Source of the DNA: Methanobacterium sp.
GTDB taxonomy: Archaea > Methanobacteriota > Methanobacteria > Methanobacteriales > Methanobacteriaceae
Length of the DNA: 28,287 nucleotides
Direction: 5' to 3'
Assembly: GCA_015661405.1 (NCBI GenBank)
Contig: JACWMK010000027.1
Coordinates: 1-28,287, forward strand
The notes beneath the pieces are model-generated. The model was given only the letters and a program-made list of their open reading frames with translations. It made no database searches and was not told the DNA's origin. This document shows positions 9,095 through 17,367 of this stretch, piece by piece. Both the position numbers and the translations under genes were made by a program. Positions within the stretch are counted from its first letter, which is position 1. The number at the start of each line of letters is the position of its first letter.

Positions 9095-9106
9095 TTATTA
9101 TAAATT
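9095..9106 (-). promoter_or_regulatory. Putative TATA box for glmS
   Basis: On the minus strand this reads AATTTATAATAA, about 48-60 bases upstream of the glmS ATG. It fits an archaeal TATA element with initiation near 9074. AT-rich context makes false matches likely. Confidence 0.35.
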
Positions 9107-9149
9107 AGATTATGAATTAGAAAGTTATTGCAATATCACTAATTGTAAA

Positions 9150-9157
9150 TTTATATG
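9150..9157 (+). promoter_or_regulatory. Putative TATA box for purC
   Basis: TTTATATG, preceded by a purine-containing GTAAA element, would place the start of transcription near 9180 and leave a leader of about 60 bases before purC. A second AT-rich stretch near 9199 is too close to the ribosome binding site to be the main promoter. Confidence 0.4.
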
Positions 9158-9238
9158 AATATAAAAGTATTTGATAATTTGGGATTAATTAATTAATTCA
9201 TATAAATCATAAATATAAAAGGAATAGGTAGGTTAACT

Positions 9239-9985
9239 ATGGATTTACAAATTGGAGATTTATTATATAAGGGGAAAGCTAAGGATGTGTATCAAACTAA
9301 TGATCCTGAATTAGTAATAATTAAATTTAGAGATGATATCACTGCAGGTGATGGGAAAAAAAAAGATAAACTTACTAAAAAAGGTTATTATAATTCAATT
9401 ATTTCCTCTAAATTTTTTGAATTACTGGAAACTAGTAGAGTTAAAACTCAATACATTAAACTCTTAGAACCAGGATTAATGTTATCCCATAGATTGGATA
9501 TGCTGCCACTAGAAATTATAATTAGAAATATAGCCGCGGGAAGTCTTGTTAGAAAGTTTCCATTCAAATCTAGGCAGGAATTTGAACCTCCTATTATACA
9601 GATTGATTATAAAAGTGATGAATACCATGACCCAATGTTAAATGATGATATAATCTTAGCATTGAATTTATCTACTCAAGAAGAACTTAAAAGAATCAGA
9701 GCAATCACACTCCGTATTAATGAAGTTTTAAAAGGTTTTCTTAAAGATAAAGATATTATTTTAACTGACTTCAAAATTGAATATGGTAAGAATTATCGTG
9801 GAGAAATAGTCTTAGGTGATGAGATAAGTCCTGACACTTGCAGATTATGGGATGCTCAAACTTTCGATGTTTTAGATAAGGATTTATTCCGTAAAGGAGA
9901 ATCGAATGTAATGGAAGCCTACCAGCAGGTGGCATCACGTATATTAAATAGTGAAGATAAAAATAAGTGGAATTTAAATTTCTAA
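9239..9985 (+). CDS. purC: Phosphoribosylaminoimidazole-succinocarboxamide synthase
   Basis: 248 residues, the normal length of the stand-alone enzyme. It joins aspartate to CAIR with ATP to give SAICAR in purine synthesis. Diagnostic segments are GDLLYKGKAKDVYQT at the N-terminus (ATP-binding lobe), IIRNIAAGSLVRKFP, LTDFKIEYG and LGDEISPDTCRLWD. The ATG at 9239 follows AGGT in a GGTAGGTTAACT context. It is the first gene of a purine set: purS follows 53 bases later and purQ 3 bases after that. Confidence 0.96.
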   Translation: MDLQIGDLLYKGKAKDVYQTNDPELVIIKFRDDITAGDGKKKDKLTKKGYYNSIISSKFFELLETSRVKTQYIKLLEPGLMLSHRLDMLPLEIIIRNIAAGSLVRKFPFKSRQEFEPPIIQIDYKSDEYHDPMLNDDIILALNLSTQEELKRIRAITLRINEVLKGFLKDKDIILTDFKIEYGKNYRGEIVLGDEISPDTCRLWDAQTFDVLDKDLFRKGESNVMEAYQQVASRILNSEDKNKWNLNF

Positions 9986-10038
9986 TTATTACTTTATTCA
10001 TTAACTAATATTTGACGAAAAATTTGGTGTGATCTATT

Positions 10039-10299
10039 ATGAAATATGATGCAGAGGTTAAAATAAGTTTGAAGAAGGGTATGCTGAATCCTGAAGCGGC
10101 TACAATACAAAGAGCTTTATCTCTTCTGGAATACCAAGTGGAAAATACTAAAACTCTCCAAATAATAAAATTCTCTCTACCCGGAGAGAGTGAAAAAAAT
10201 ATCCATGATGAGGTGGATGAAATGTGCCAGAGATTACTCTGCAATCCCGTTATCCATAATTATGAGATAAAAATAACCCCCCAATTGAAGGATGAATAA
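10039..10299 (+). CDS. purS: Phosphoribosylformylglycinamidine synthase subunit PurS
   Basis: 86 residues, the standard size of the small structural subunit that bridges PurL and PurQ in the three-part FGAM synthase of archaea and Gram-positive bacteria. The characteristic features are a start YDAEVKISLKKGMLNPEAATIQRAL and the closing strand NYEIKI. GGTGTGATC lies just before the ATG. Its stop is separated from the purQ start by only 3 bases, so the two are probably translationally coupled. The third partner, PurL, is not in this window. Confidence 0.94.
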   Translation: MKYDAEVKISLKKGMLNPEAATIQRALSLLEYQVENTKTLQIIKFSLPGESEKNIHDEVDEMCQRLLCNPVIHNYEIKITPQLKDE

Positions 10300-10302
10300 A
10301 GG

Positions 10303-10956
10303 ATGAAAGTAGGTATTATTAGATTCCCAGGTTCCAATTGTGACCGTGACGTATTCCACGCTTTAGAGTTAGCGGGAGGGCAACCGAGTTATATTTGGTG
10401 GAATCATAGGAATCTATCAGATTTTGAGGCAATTGTAATACCAGGCGGCTTCTCCTACGGAGATTACTTGAGAGCTGGAGCCATAGCAGCAATCACCCCC
10501 ATTATAGAAGGTGTTAAAAAAATTGTTAAAGAAGATAAGCCAGTATTAGGTATTTGTAACGGGGCACAGATATTGGCAGAGATTGGTTTGGTTCCCGGAG
10601 TATTCACTACAAATAGTAACGCTAAATTTATATGTAAATGGACTGAATTGAAGGTTAAAACCAATCGTACATTATTCACCAGCTTGTACAGGCAAAATGA
10701 AGTCATAAAAATGCCCATAGCCCATGCTGAAGGTCGTTACTATAATGATGAAATAGAGAAACTGCATGATCAGGATCAAATAGTGTTAACCTTTGCTAGT
10801 GAAAACCCTAACGGGTCATTAGAAGCTGTAACTGGAGTTTGTAATGAAGATGGATTAATATGTGCCATAATGCCTCACCCTGAAAGAGCTTCTGAAAGTA
10901 TTTTAGGATCGGTTGATGGTTTAAAATTTTTTAAAGGAATGTTAAAAAAATTATAA
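10303..10956 (+). CDS. purQ: Phosphoribosylformylglycinamidine synthase subunit PurQ (glutaminase)
   Basis: 217 residues, typical for the class I glutamine amidotransferase subunit. It releases ammonia from glutamine for the PurL synthase. FPGSNCDRD near the N-terminus is family-specific; GICNGAQIL contains the nucleophilic cysteine, and MPHPERAS holds the catalytic His and Glu. It lies directly behind purS. A T8 run at 10961-10968 follows and may end or reduce transcription before cobA. Confidence 0.96.
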   Translation: MKVGIIRFPGSNCDRDVFHALELAGGQPSYIWWNHRNLSDFEAIVIPGGFSYGDYLRAGAIAAITPIIEGVKKIVKEDKPVLGICNGAQILAEIGLVPGVFTTNSNAKFICKWTELKVKTNRTLFTSLYRQNEVIKMPIAHAEGRYYNDEIEKLHDQDQIVLTFASENPNGSLEAVTGVCNEDGLICAIMPHPERASESILGSVDGLKFFKGMLKKL

Positions 10957-10960
10957 AAAC

Positions 10961-10968
10961 TTTTTTTT
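10961..10968 (+). terminator. T8 tract after purQ
   Basis: Eight T directly after the purQ stop, followed by an A-run, in the 41-base gap before cobA. Oligo-T tracts can terminate archaeal transcription, so purine and tetrapyrrole genes may be partly uncoupled. cobA has its own GGTGAA ribosome binding site just beyond. Confidence 0.35.
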
Positions 10969-10997
10969 CAAAAAAAATGGTTTTGGTGAACTAGAAA

Positions 10998-11702
10998 ATG
11001 GTGGTATATTTAGTAGGTGCAGGACCCGGTGATCCGGATCTTATAACTCTTAAAGCCGTTAAAATTCTTAAAAACGCGGATGTAGTGATATATGATCGTC
11101 TGGCTAATGATGAAATCCTTAAATATGCAGAAAATGCTAATTTAATCTATGTTGGAAAGAAAGCTGGTGAACATTATAAAACTCAGGATGAAATTAATCA
11201 AATCTTAATAAATGAAGCAAAAAATTATGAAAAAGTAGTGAGACTTAAAGGAGGAGATCCATTCGTTTTTGGGCGGGGTGGTGAAGAAATGTTAGCACTA
11301 TTAAAAGAGAATATTCCTATAGAAACTGTTCCAGGAGTAACCTCAGCAGTAGGCGTTCCCACATCGGTTGGACTTCCAGTCACTCATCGGGGTGTGGCTA
11401 CCTCGGTTACCATTGTAACTGGTCATGAAGATCCAACTAAAAGTGAAAAACAAGTTAAATGGGATTTTAAAGCAGATACTATCATTATACTCATGGGTGT
11501 AGGAAGATTAGAAGATAATACGCGTGAATTAATGAAATATAGGGATCCTAAAACTCCAGTCTGTGTTATAGAAAACGGCACCATGCCTAATGAGAGAATA
11601 ATAACAGGCACATTAGAAAATATTGCAAGAAAAGATGTGAAATCACCCGCACTTGTGATTGTAGGGCATGTAGTGGATGTATTCAGAAGGATTCAACTAT
11701 GA
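10998..11702 (+). CDS. cobA: Uroporphyrinogen-III C-methyltransferase
   Basis: 234 residues, the length of the stand-alone SAM-dependent enzyme that makes precorrin-2. Motifs: VYLVGAGPGDPDLITL at the N-terminus, the SAM loop KGGDPFVFGRGGEE, and PVTHRGVATSVTIVTGH. Precorrin-2 is the branch point to siroheme, cobamides and coenzyme F430, so a methanogen needs it. Its last codons overlap the hemD start by four bases (ATGA at 11699-11702), indicating a tightly coupled pair acting in consecutive steps. The start at 10998 follows GGTGAACTAGAAA. Confidence 0.95.
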   Translation: MVVYLVGAGPGDPDLITLKAVKILKNADVVIYDRLANDEILKYAENANLIYVGKKAGEHYKTQDEINQILINEAKNYEKVVRLKGGDPFVFGRGGEEMLALLKENIPIETVPGVTSAVGVPTSVGLPVTHRGVATSVTIVTGHEDPTKSEKQVKWDFKADTIIILMGVGRLEDNTRELMKYRDPKTPVCVIENGTMPNERIITGTLENIARKDVKSPALVIVGHVVDVFRRIQL

Positions 11703-12478
11703 AAAATTTTAAAAATAAATTAATAGCAGTAACTCGGCCTTTAGAGAGGAGTGCAGAGGCTGTACAAATAATTGAAGATTACGATGGAGAAGCATTAGTG
11801 GTACCCACGCTTGAACTGCAAATTTCAAGTTCCCAGTCACTGATTAAATTATGTGAAAGGATAAATGAATTGGATTGGTTGGTATTCACTTCACCTACAT
11901 CAATTTTATCCCTTTTTAAACATTGCACCCCTTTGAAGGATAAGTTAAATCCTAATTGTAGAATAGCAGTTATTGGTCCTCGTACGGGAAATTATTTGCA
12001 GGAATATGGCTTAGAAGCAGATATCATTCCTGATAATTATACTGCTGAAGGATTACTCGAAGTTTTCCAGAATATTGATTTAAAGTATAAATTGATTGGT
12101 ATTCCCAGAACTTTTGCTGCTCGTGATACTCTTCCGAAAGGATTGGAGGATATGGGTGCAGAGGTTTTATTAGCTGAGGCTTATAAATCAGGTCTTCCTA
12201 AGGATAAGAAAAGGATTTATAAACTTATAAAAAGTGTGATTAATAGAGAAGTGGATGCTGTGACGTTTACCAGCACTCTCACTGCTCAAAATTTATTTGA
12301 AATGGTAAAAAAAGAAGAATTGAATGATTTTCTGGAGCCTTTAAAAGATGGTGAGATTTTAGTGGCTGCAATCGGTCCTGTAACCGCTAAACCACTAAAA
12401 GAGAAGGGTATACCTACTATAATTCCTGATGAATACACAGTTAAAGCAATGTTAAATAAATTAAGAGATGAATTTTAA
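11699..12478 (+). CDS. hemD: Uroporphyrinogen-III synthase
   Basis: 259 residues. It closes and inverts ring D of hydroxymethylbilane to give uroporphyrinogen III, the substrate of the CobA encoded just upstream with a 4-base overlap. The family is poorly conserved; the recognisable parts are the opening KLIAVTRPLERSAE, DWLVFTSPTSI, IAVIGPRTG, DAVTFTSTLTAQN and AAIGPVTAKPLKEKG, which form the two alternating lobes. Gene context strongly supports the call. Confidence 0.92.
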   Translation: MKNFKNKLIAVTRPLERSAEAVQIIEDYDGEALVVPTLELQISSSQSLIKLCERINELDWLVFTSPTSILSLFKHCTPLKDKLNPNCRIAVIGPRTGNYLQEYGLEADIIPDNYTAEGLLEVFQNIDLKYKLIGIPRTFAARDTLPKGLEDMGAEVLLAEAYKSGLPKDKKRIYKLIKSVINREVDAVTFTSTLTAQNLFEMVKKEELNDFLEPLKDGEILVAAIGPVTAKPLKEKGIPTIIPDEYTVKAMLNKLRDEF

Positions 12479-12508
12479 AAATATATAAATTTTTTTAGGT
12501 GATTGAAC

Positions 12509-12796
12509 TTGAATAATGAGAGTGGGAGAATTATAATTTGGCCAGTTTATATTGATTCGACTAGAACTCAAGCAGAAGGGAGGAGGATTCCCAAAGAAAC
12601 TGCAGTTAGCTCCCCGAAGTTAAGAGAAATTTCACGGGCTGCGGGTAAACTAGGTTTGAATCCTTTAGTAGAAAAGGATAAATCTTATCCTAAATTATGG
12701 TGGGAGAAGTCAGGAAGAGTAATTGTAGATGGGAAAATGACTAAAAGAGAGATTATTTTGAGGATAAGTAAAATGATTAATGGATTCAGACAATAA
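12509..12796 (+). CDS. srp19: Signal recognition particle 19 kDa protein
   Basis: 95 residues from the chosen start. SRP19 binds the tips of 7S RNA helices 6 and 8 and lets SRP54 bind. Signature: IIWPVYIDSTRTQAEGRR near the N-terminus, RRIPKETAVSSPKLREI, and YPKLWWEKSGRVIVDGK. The start is a TTG. AGGTGAT at 12497-12503 is the ribosome binding site and overlaps an earlier in-frame TTG at 12503, so the TTG at 12509, five bases further on, is preferred. The first residues then read MNNESGRIII. Confidence 0.93.
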   Translation: MNNESGRIIIWPVYIDSTRTQAEGRRIPKETAVSSPKLREISRAAGKLGLNPLVEKDKSYPKLWWEKSGRVIVDGKMTKREIILRISKMINGFRQ

Positions 12797-12808
12797 AAAA
12801 AACGTAAA

Positions 12809-12859
12809 TTTTTTAAGTTTTTTTGTAAATCTCTCTTTTTTTTTAATCCTATTTTTTTT
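12809..12859 (+). terminator. T-rich termination region after srp19
   Basis: A series of T-runs (T6, T7, T9, T8) begins about 12 bases after the srp19 stop on the coding strand, the typical archaeal oligo-T terminator. It likely ends the cobA-hemD-srp19 transcript. Confidence 0.55.
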
Positions 12860-12981
12860 CCTTATATGTATTAAATTAATCCTATTTAATTTTAGAAATC
12901 TATTTATAAGCATTAAATTTAATATAAAGTTAAATGGAATAGAATGATATTTAATTTTATTATAATTATGGAGTTAATGGC

Positions 12982-14382
12982 ATGGTTAATACTAAAATAG
13001 GCGTTATGGATCAAGCGTTTTCTAAAGCTCATAAAATGGTTCAAGAAGCTGAAGACGTGAAGATTTACAGCCACATTGATTGTGATGGAATATCAGCCGG
13101 TGCTATACTCTCATCAACCTTGGATAGATTAGAAATAAGTCATGAAATTGAATTTATAAGTTTGGATATGATTGAAGATTTAAAAGCAGAAAATGAAGTG
13201 ACAATCTTCAGTGATCTAGGTTCAGGTCAGAATTTAGATAAATTTAGCACTTCCCTTTCAAAGATTCTAATTTTAGATCATCATCCACCCATTAGAAGTT
13301 TAAATCATGTTAATGGAAGTTTTCTAGAGTTAAATCCTCATCATTATGGTATCGATGGATCCTATGAGATATCTGGTGGAGGTATGGCTTATCTTCTAGC
13401 TAAAACCTTTGGATTCTATGATTTAAGTTGGATTGGAGTTTTAAGTGCTGTTGGAGATATGCAGAATAGTTTAAATGGTAAACTTCAAGGTTTAAATCAT
13501 GGAATACTTACTGATGGAATTACTAGAAACTTGGTAGATTCTGTAAATGATTTATCAATTTATGGAAGACAGACTAGACCATTATTTGTTGCTTTATCTT
13601 ATTTCGGTGATGTTAATCTTCCTATAACAAATAATCGTAATGAATGCATTTTAATGTTGAATAAATTAGATATTCCTACTAAGAATGGTAGGAAGCAAAG
13701 ATCATTATGTGATTTAAGCTTGGAAGAGAAGAGAAGGATATTCTCAGAGTTGGTGAGAATGTTATCGCGTGAAGTTCCTAATAGATACGTTAAACATATC
13801 CCTAAATTAATATCTGGAGATGCCTATGAATTTTTATTAGAGAAGAAGTATTCACCTTTAAGGGATGCTAGTGAATTTTCAACTGCTATTAATGCTTGCG
13901 GGCGTCATAAAAATCATGATGTAGCCCTTGAAGTTTTGAAGGGTGATAGGGGAATTGCATTGGATGATATGGATAGTTTAGCACGTGAGCATCGTAAATA
14001 TTTGGCTCAGAAGATGGATTGGGTTCGAGAAGAGGAACGGATAACTCAACTAGAGAATTTACAGTATTTTAATGGTAATGAAATAAAAAGTGAAGTTATT
14101 GGAACCATAGCGGGGATGATTTTAAGTTATGGTGACTGGAAAAAACCTATTATAGGTTTTACAGATATTAGTAGTGAAAAATCTGGTATTAAAGTTTCAT
14201 TACGTTGCTCACGTCTTTTAGCTCATGATGGCATCCATTTCGGTAATATTATTAGAAAAGTTGCGGAGAAAGTGGGTGGCAGTGGCGGAGGTCATTCCGT
14301 AGCTTGCGGAGCTTATATACCGGAGGATAGTAGGAGTAAATTCCTACAGATATTTAATGAAACATTAAATGGGGTAATTTAA
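12982..14382 (+). CDS. DHH-family phosphoesterase, archaeal RecJ-like
   Basis: 466 residues with all the DHH-superfamily motifs in order: SHIDCDG near residue 30-36, the aspartate in SDLGSG near 74, DHHPP near 96-100, and SAVGDMQ near 155. The C-terminal DHHA1 domain ends in GGSGGGHSVACGAYIP. The family includes RecJ exonuclease and the archaeal GAN/RecJ proteins that associate with the replicative GINS complex, so 5'-3' single-strand nuclease activity is plausible. RNA- or small-nucleotide-cleaving relatives cannot be excluded. GGAG at 12970 precedes the ATG. It is a separate transcription unit after the srp19 terminator. Confidence 0.83.
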   Translation: MVNTKIGVMDQAFSKAHKMVQEAEDVKIYSHIDCDGISAGAILSSTLDRLEISHEIEFISLDMIEDLKAENEVTIFSDLGSGQNLDKFSTSLSKILILDHHPPIRSLNHVNGSFLELNPHHYGIDGSYEISGGGMAYLLAKTFGFYDLSWIGVLSAVGDMQNSLNGKLQGLNHGILTDGITRNLVDSVNDLSIYGRQTRPLFVALSYFGDVNLPITNNRNECILMLNKLDIPTKNGRKQRSLCDLSLEEKRRIFSELVRMLSREVPNRYVKHIPKLISGDAYEFLLEKKYSPLRDASEFSTAINACGRHKNHDVALEVLKGDRGIALDDMDSLAREHRKYLAQKMDWVREEERITQLENLQYFNGNEIKSEVIGTIAGMILSYGDWKKPIIGFTDISSEKSGIKVSLRCSRLLAHDGIHFGNIIRKVAEKVGGSGGGHSVACGAYIPEDSRSKFLQIFNETLNGVI

Positions 14383-14435
14383 CTTTGGATTAAAAATAAT
14401 TTAATATAGTTATAAAAAAAAATGGTGATGTGGAA

Positions 14436-15236
14436 TTGAATATGAAGGTCTTTAAAACGAAAGGAGAATTCACTCGACTCCAAATACTGGCTGAGATAGC
14501 TAAACAAGAACCTCATCTGCGCCAGAAAGATATCGCGGATAAACTTGGAATAACCATCCAAGCTGTCTCTGAAAATATTAAAAGCTTAACTGATGATGGA
14601 TTTGTTGAGACCAGTAAAAGACCTTTAAACTATCGAATCACTAAAAGAGGAATCGAAAAAGTTAAAAATGAGGCCACGAACCTTAAAAAATATGCGGAAC
14701 AAGTATTGGATACCATGAATACTTATAAATCCATATGGCCAGCTATAGCTAGGGAAGAGTTAAAATCAGGAGATGAAATTTGGTTAGAAATGGATGAAGG
14801 TACACTTTACGCCTCTACTCATAAAACATCAGCTTATGGTGAAGTATTAAATAATGCTAATAAAGGTGAAGATGTAGCTTTAATTAAATTAGGCGGTATC
14901 ATAAAACTAGAATCAGGATACGTAGTGATAATTAAATTACCCACTATAAACCAGGGTGGTTCACATGCTTCTGATCTAAAGAAGATAGAAGAAATATATT
15001 ATGATACTCAGAGAAAATTTGATCGTGTGGGTATTATGGGAACTGTATCACGTGCGATTACTAATAAACTAAATATACCAGCTGATTTTGAATTTGCAAC
15101 TCCACAAGCCACAGTAGCTGCAGCTAAAAGAGGTTTAAATGTATTAGTATTCGCTGTTGGTAAAATGACTAACACAATTACTAGGAAACTGGAAAATGAA
15201 GGAATTAACTACGTAATCGAAGATGTTAAAAAATAA
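14436..15236 (+). CDS. Winged-helix (MarR/Lrp-like) transcriptional regulator with conserved archaeal C-terminal domain
   Basis: 266 residues from the preferred start. Residues about 10-75 form a winged helix-turn-helix (RLQILAEIAKQEPHLRQKDIADKLGITIQAVSENIKSL, then a wing with YRITKRGIEKV). The remaining 190 residues form a separate domain with GGIIKLESGYVVIIKLP and GIMGTVSRAITNKL, ending in a part like a Rossmann half (GLNVLVFAVGKMT). I believe this is a regulator family widespread in methanogens but I do not know its target. GGTGAT at 14424-14429 is the ribosome binding site; TTG at 14436 is at the best distance, with ATG at 14442 as the alternative. A GTG at 14430 overlaps the binding site and is unlikely. 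Confidence 0.78.
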   Translation: MNMKVFKTKGEFTRLQILAEIAKQEPHLRQKDIADKLGITIQAVSENIKSLTDDGFVETSKRPLNYRITKRGIEKVKNEATNLKKYAEQVLDTMNTYKSIWPAIAREELKSGDEIWLEMDEGTLYASTHKTSAYGEVLNNANKGEDVALIKLGGIIKLESGYVVIIKLPTINQGGSHASDLKKIEEIYYDTQRKFDRVGIMGTVSRAITNKLNIPADFEFATPQATVAAAKRGLNVLVFAVGKMTNTITRKLENEGINYVIEDVKK

Positions 15237-15273
15237 ATTTTAATAATTAAATCAATTATTTAAGTGATTTAAA

Positions 15274-15378
15274 ATGAAAGCAATTGATAGGTGGACGTAT
15301 TATTTAATAATTCGTATAATACTAGTATTCATAATTATAATTGTGGTTTACCTTTTCTATTGGCTGCCGAAACACTGA
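15274..15378 (+). CDS. 34-residue single-helix membrane peptide
   Basis: A short open frame of 34 codons: a charged start (MKAIDRWTYY), then a strongly hydrophobic stretch (LIIRIILVFIIIIVVYLFYW) and a basic end (LPKH). This predicts a one-pass membrane peptide. AGTGAT lies five bases before the ATG, matching the ribosome binding sites of its neighbours, and it starts 38 bases after the winged-helix gene on the same strand, so it could be co-transcribed. No family is recognised. AT-rich DNA favours Ile/Leu/Val codons, so chance cannot be excluded. Confidence 0.5.
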   Translation: MKAIDRWTYYLIIRIILVFIIIIVVYLFYWLPKH

Positions 15379-15394
15379 ATTTTAAATAACTTTA

Positions 15395-16267
15395 TTATAT
15401 AAATTTACAGCCTAAATTATCAATTTTAGAAATTAAAACATCTTCAACACTTATATCTGGAGTTTTAGATAATGCAAATACCGTATTACCCAGCATAGCC
15501 ATGGAAGCCCCCATGGTTTCTTCATCAAATATCTCCACCAATTCATGAAGTTCAGAATTCATTAATGAAGTTTCTTCTGCGAATTTACGGGATAATTTTA
15601 TGAAAGTTTTCAGATCTGGCATTTTAATAAGTTCATCTAATAATTTTCTTCCAGTTTGATTAATTCTCTTTTTATAATATGGATCTTCAATTATTTTGGA
15701 GGTTTCAATTTCTCCTAAAGTTTTACTTATAATAAAAACCTCACTATTTTTTTCAATAATTTTATCTGCCATTCCTATTCCGGGAGAACCTTCTATAAGT
15801 CTTAACACTATTCCACCAGTTATTTCAGCCATCACATCACCCAACCCACTCTTCATCTCAATCTCCGCCAAATGAGCAAAGGAAGCAGCCTTATTAAATG
15901 TTAATGGTAAATTAAGAGTTTTAGTCATAGCTAGTGATGTTCCCAAAGCGCATGCAGCTGAAGTACCAAATCCTGTGCTTATGGGTACCTGAAATTCATG
16001 TTTAATATTAATCTTTTTATCTTCTAGTTTAAAACGATTCTTTATGAGATCAATTGTTTTATAAGTTATAGATGCATTTTTAGGGTCAGATTTACCATTT
16101 ATCTTAACTTTAACATCCTCTGCACCATCCTCTATTTTTAGTTCTGTTATAATCCCTTTATTTAATACTACTCCAGCTCCCCGTGAACCTTTATAAAGAG
16201 GATTGGGATGATCAATAATCTGAAAAAAACCCGTTATATGTCCAGGTACGAAAATAGAACATTTCAT
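15395..16267 (-). CDS. Pantoate kinase (archaeal CoA biosynthesis)
   Basis: 290 residues, a GHMP-superfamily kinase. The opening FVPGHITGFFQI is diagnostic of archaeal pantoate kinase, and PISTGFGTSAACALG is the GHMP phosphate loop. It phosphorylates pantoate to 4-phosphopantoate, replacing the bacterial route through pantothenate; phosphopantothenate synthetase would act next and is not in this window. I choose the ATG at 16267 because GTGAT lies a few bases upstream. The longer frame reaching 16324 would begin with TTG, lacks a ribosome binding site and adds 19 residues before the conserved fold. Confidence 0.92.
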   Translation of the reverse strand: MKCSIFVPGHITGFFQIIDHPNPLYKGSRGAGVVLNKGIITELKIEDGAEDVKVKINGKSDPKNASITYKTIDLIKNRFKLEDKKINIKHEFQVPISTGFGTSAACALGTSLAMTKTLNLPLTFNKAASFAHLAEIEMKSGLGDVMAEITGGIVLRLIEGSPGIGMADKIIEKNSEVFIISKTLGEIETSKIIEDPYYKKRINQTGRKLLDELIKMPDLKTFIKLSRKFAEETSLMNSELHELVEIFDEETMGASMAMLGNTVFALSKTPDISVEDVLISKIDNLGCKFI

Positions 16268-16380
16268 TTTATAATCACATACTAATTCTTTAATTGAAAA
16301 ATACTTACTAATTATTTTATACAAAATATTCTTTTTTAGATTTAAAAATAACTCAAAAATTTTTAGAAACTTGGATCTAG

Positions 16381-16393
16381 TTATATAAAAAAA
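16381..16393 (-). promoter_or_regulatory. Putative TATA box for pantoate kinase
   Basis: The minus strand reads TTTTTTTATATAA, the classic methanogen TTTATATA form. Transcription would begin near 16355, giving a leader of about 90 bases. Confidence 0.4.
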
Positions 16394-16476
16394 CAGAATC
16401 CTTAATATATTTCTAGATTATTTATGCTTATAGTATCATATTATTATTTTGAGGTTAGATATATTACTATTTGAAA

Positions 16477-16484
16477 TTATAAAT
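16477..16484 (+). promoter_or_regulatory. Putative TATA box for the PHP-domain gene
   Basis: TTATAAAT centred near 16481 predicts transcription from about 16505-16510, almost on top of the ATG at 16512. If right, the mRNA would be leaderless or nearly so, and in-frame codons before 16505 could not be used. Confidence 0.35.
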
Positions 16485-16511
16485 TTAATAATATGGTATT
16501 TAAATGGATGT

Positions 16512-17192
16512 ATGGGAGGATTATTTACGACCAAGAGAATAGATTTTCATACTCATAGTATATTTAGTGATGGTGAGCTTCTTCCTTCAGAGATAGCTAG
16601 GCGTGCGCAGGTTCTTGATCATGAGGCAGTGGCTATAACTGATCATGTGGATTCTTCGAATATTAATAGTATAACGAATGTTATTAGCACTGTTATTGAT
16701 ATTCGGGATAATTGGGATATTGAAGTTATTCCTGGAGCTGAAATAACTCATGCACCTGTTGAGATCATTGATAAACTTGCTAATAAAGCAAGGAAATTAG
16801 GTGCTGAGATTATAGTGGTACATGGTGAGACGTTGATGGAACCTGTGCTTGAGGGAACGAATTTTACGGCTGTTAATTGTCCAGAAGTTGATATTTTAGC
16901 TCACCCCGGACTTATAACAATTGAAGAGGCCGAAATTGCCAGAGAAAATGGTATTGCATTGGAGTTAAGCTCTAGAAGAGGGCATTGCCTTGCTAATGGT
17001 CATGTTGCTCAAGTAGCGTTGAAAGTAGGTGCTAATCTGGTTATGGATACTGATACTCATGCACCTCAGGATTTAATATCTTATGATACTGCTTATCAGA
17101 TAGCTTTAGGTGCAGGTGTGCCTGAAAAAGAGATTTATAAGATTTTAAGAAGTAATCCCGTGAATATTTTAAAGAAGAAAGGATTAATCTAA
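16512..17192 (+). CDS. PHP-domain metal-dependent phosphoesterase, histidinol-phosphatase-like
   Basis: 226 residues from the chosen start. The PHP motifs appear in order: DFHTHSIFSDGE (HxH), AITDHVD, PGAEITHAP, VVHGETL, DILAHPG, and DTDTHAP at the C-terminal side, together binding a metal cluster. Members hydrolyse phosphate esters such as histidinol phosphate or nucleotide derivatives; which one is not clear here, and no his genes are nearby. The frame stays open back to a TTG at 16449, but homologous sequence begins only near RIDFHTH and a TATA-like box lies at 16477, so ATG 16512 is preferred. The ribosome binding site is weak. Confidence 0.85.
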   Translation: MGGLFTTKRIDFHTHSIFSDGELLPSEIARRAQVLDHEAVAITDHVDSSNINSITNVISTVIDIRDNWDIEVIPGAEITHAPVEIIDKLANKARKLGAEIIVVHGETLMEPVLEGTNFTAVNCPEVDILAHPGLITIEEAEIARENGIALELSSRRGHCLANGHVAQVALKVGANLVMDTDTHAPQDLISYDTAYQIALGAGVPEKEIYKILRSNPVNILKKKGLI

Positions 17193-17237
17193 AAAAAATA
17201 TTCTATTTTGTATTATTATATTAAAAAAAACCACCAC

Positions 17238-17250
17238 TTTTTTTGTTTTT
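17238..17250 (+). terminator. T-tract after the PHP gene
   Basis: T7-G-T5 on the coding strand, 46 bases past the stop codon; consistent with an archaeal oligo-T terminator and separating the PHP gene from the small ORF at 17368. Confidence 0.45.
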
Positions 17251-17367
17251 ACTAAAAATATTAATTTTGATTCCGAAAGAATTACAATTAAACATGTTAA
17301 ACATTCATGGAAAAATTTAATTAATAGATTAAACAGAATAAAGGTTAGTTAAGGGGTGTAAAAAAGG

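Noticed and set aside
9181..9200. Repeated TTAATTAATTAATT stretch before purC as an operator
   Set aside because: Simple AT microrepeat with no distinct arms; common by chance in these gaps.
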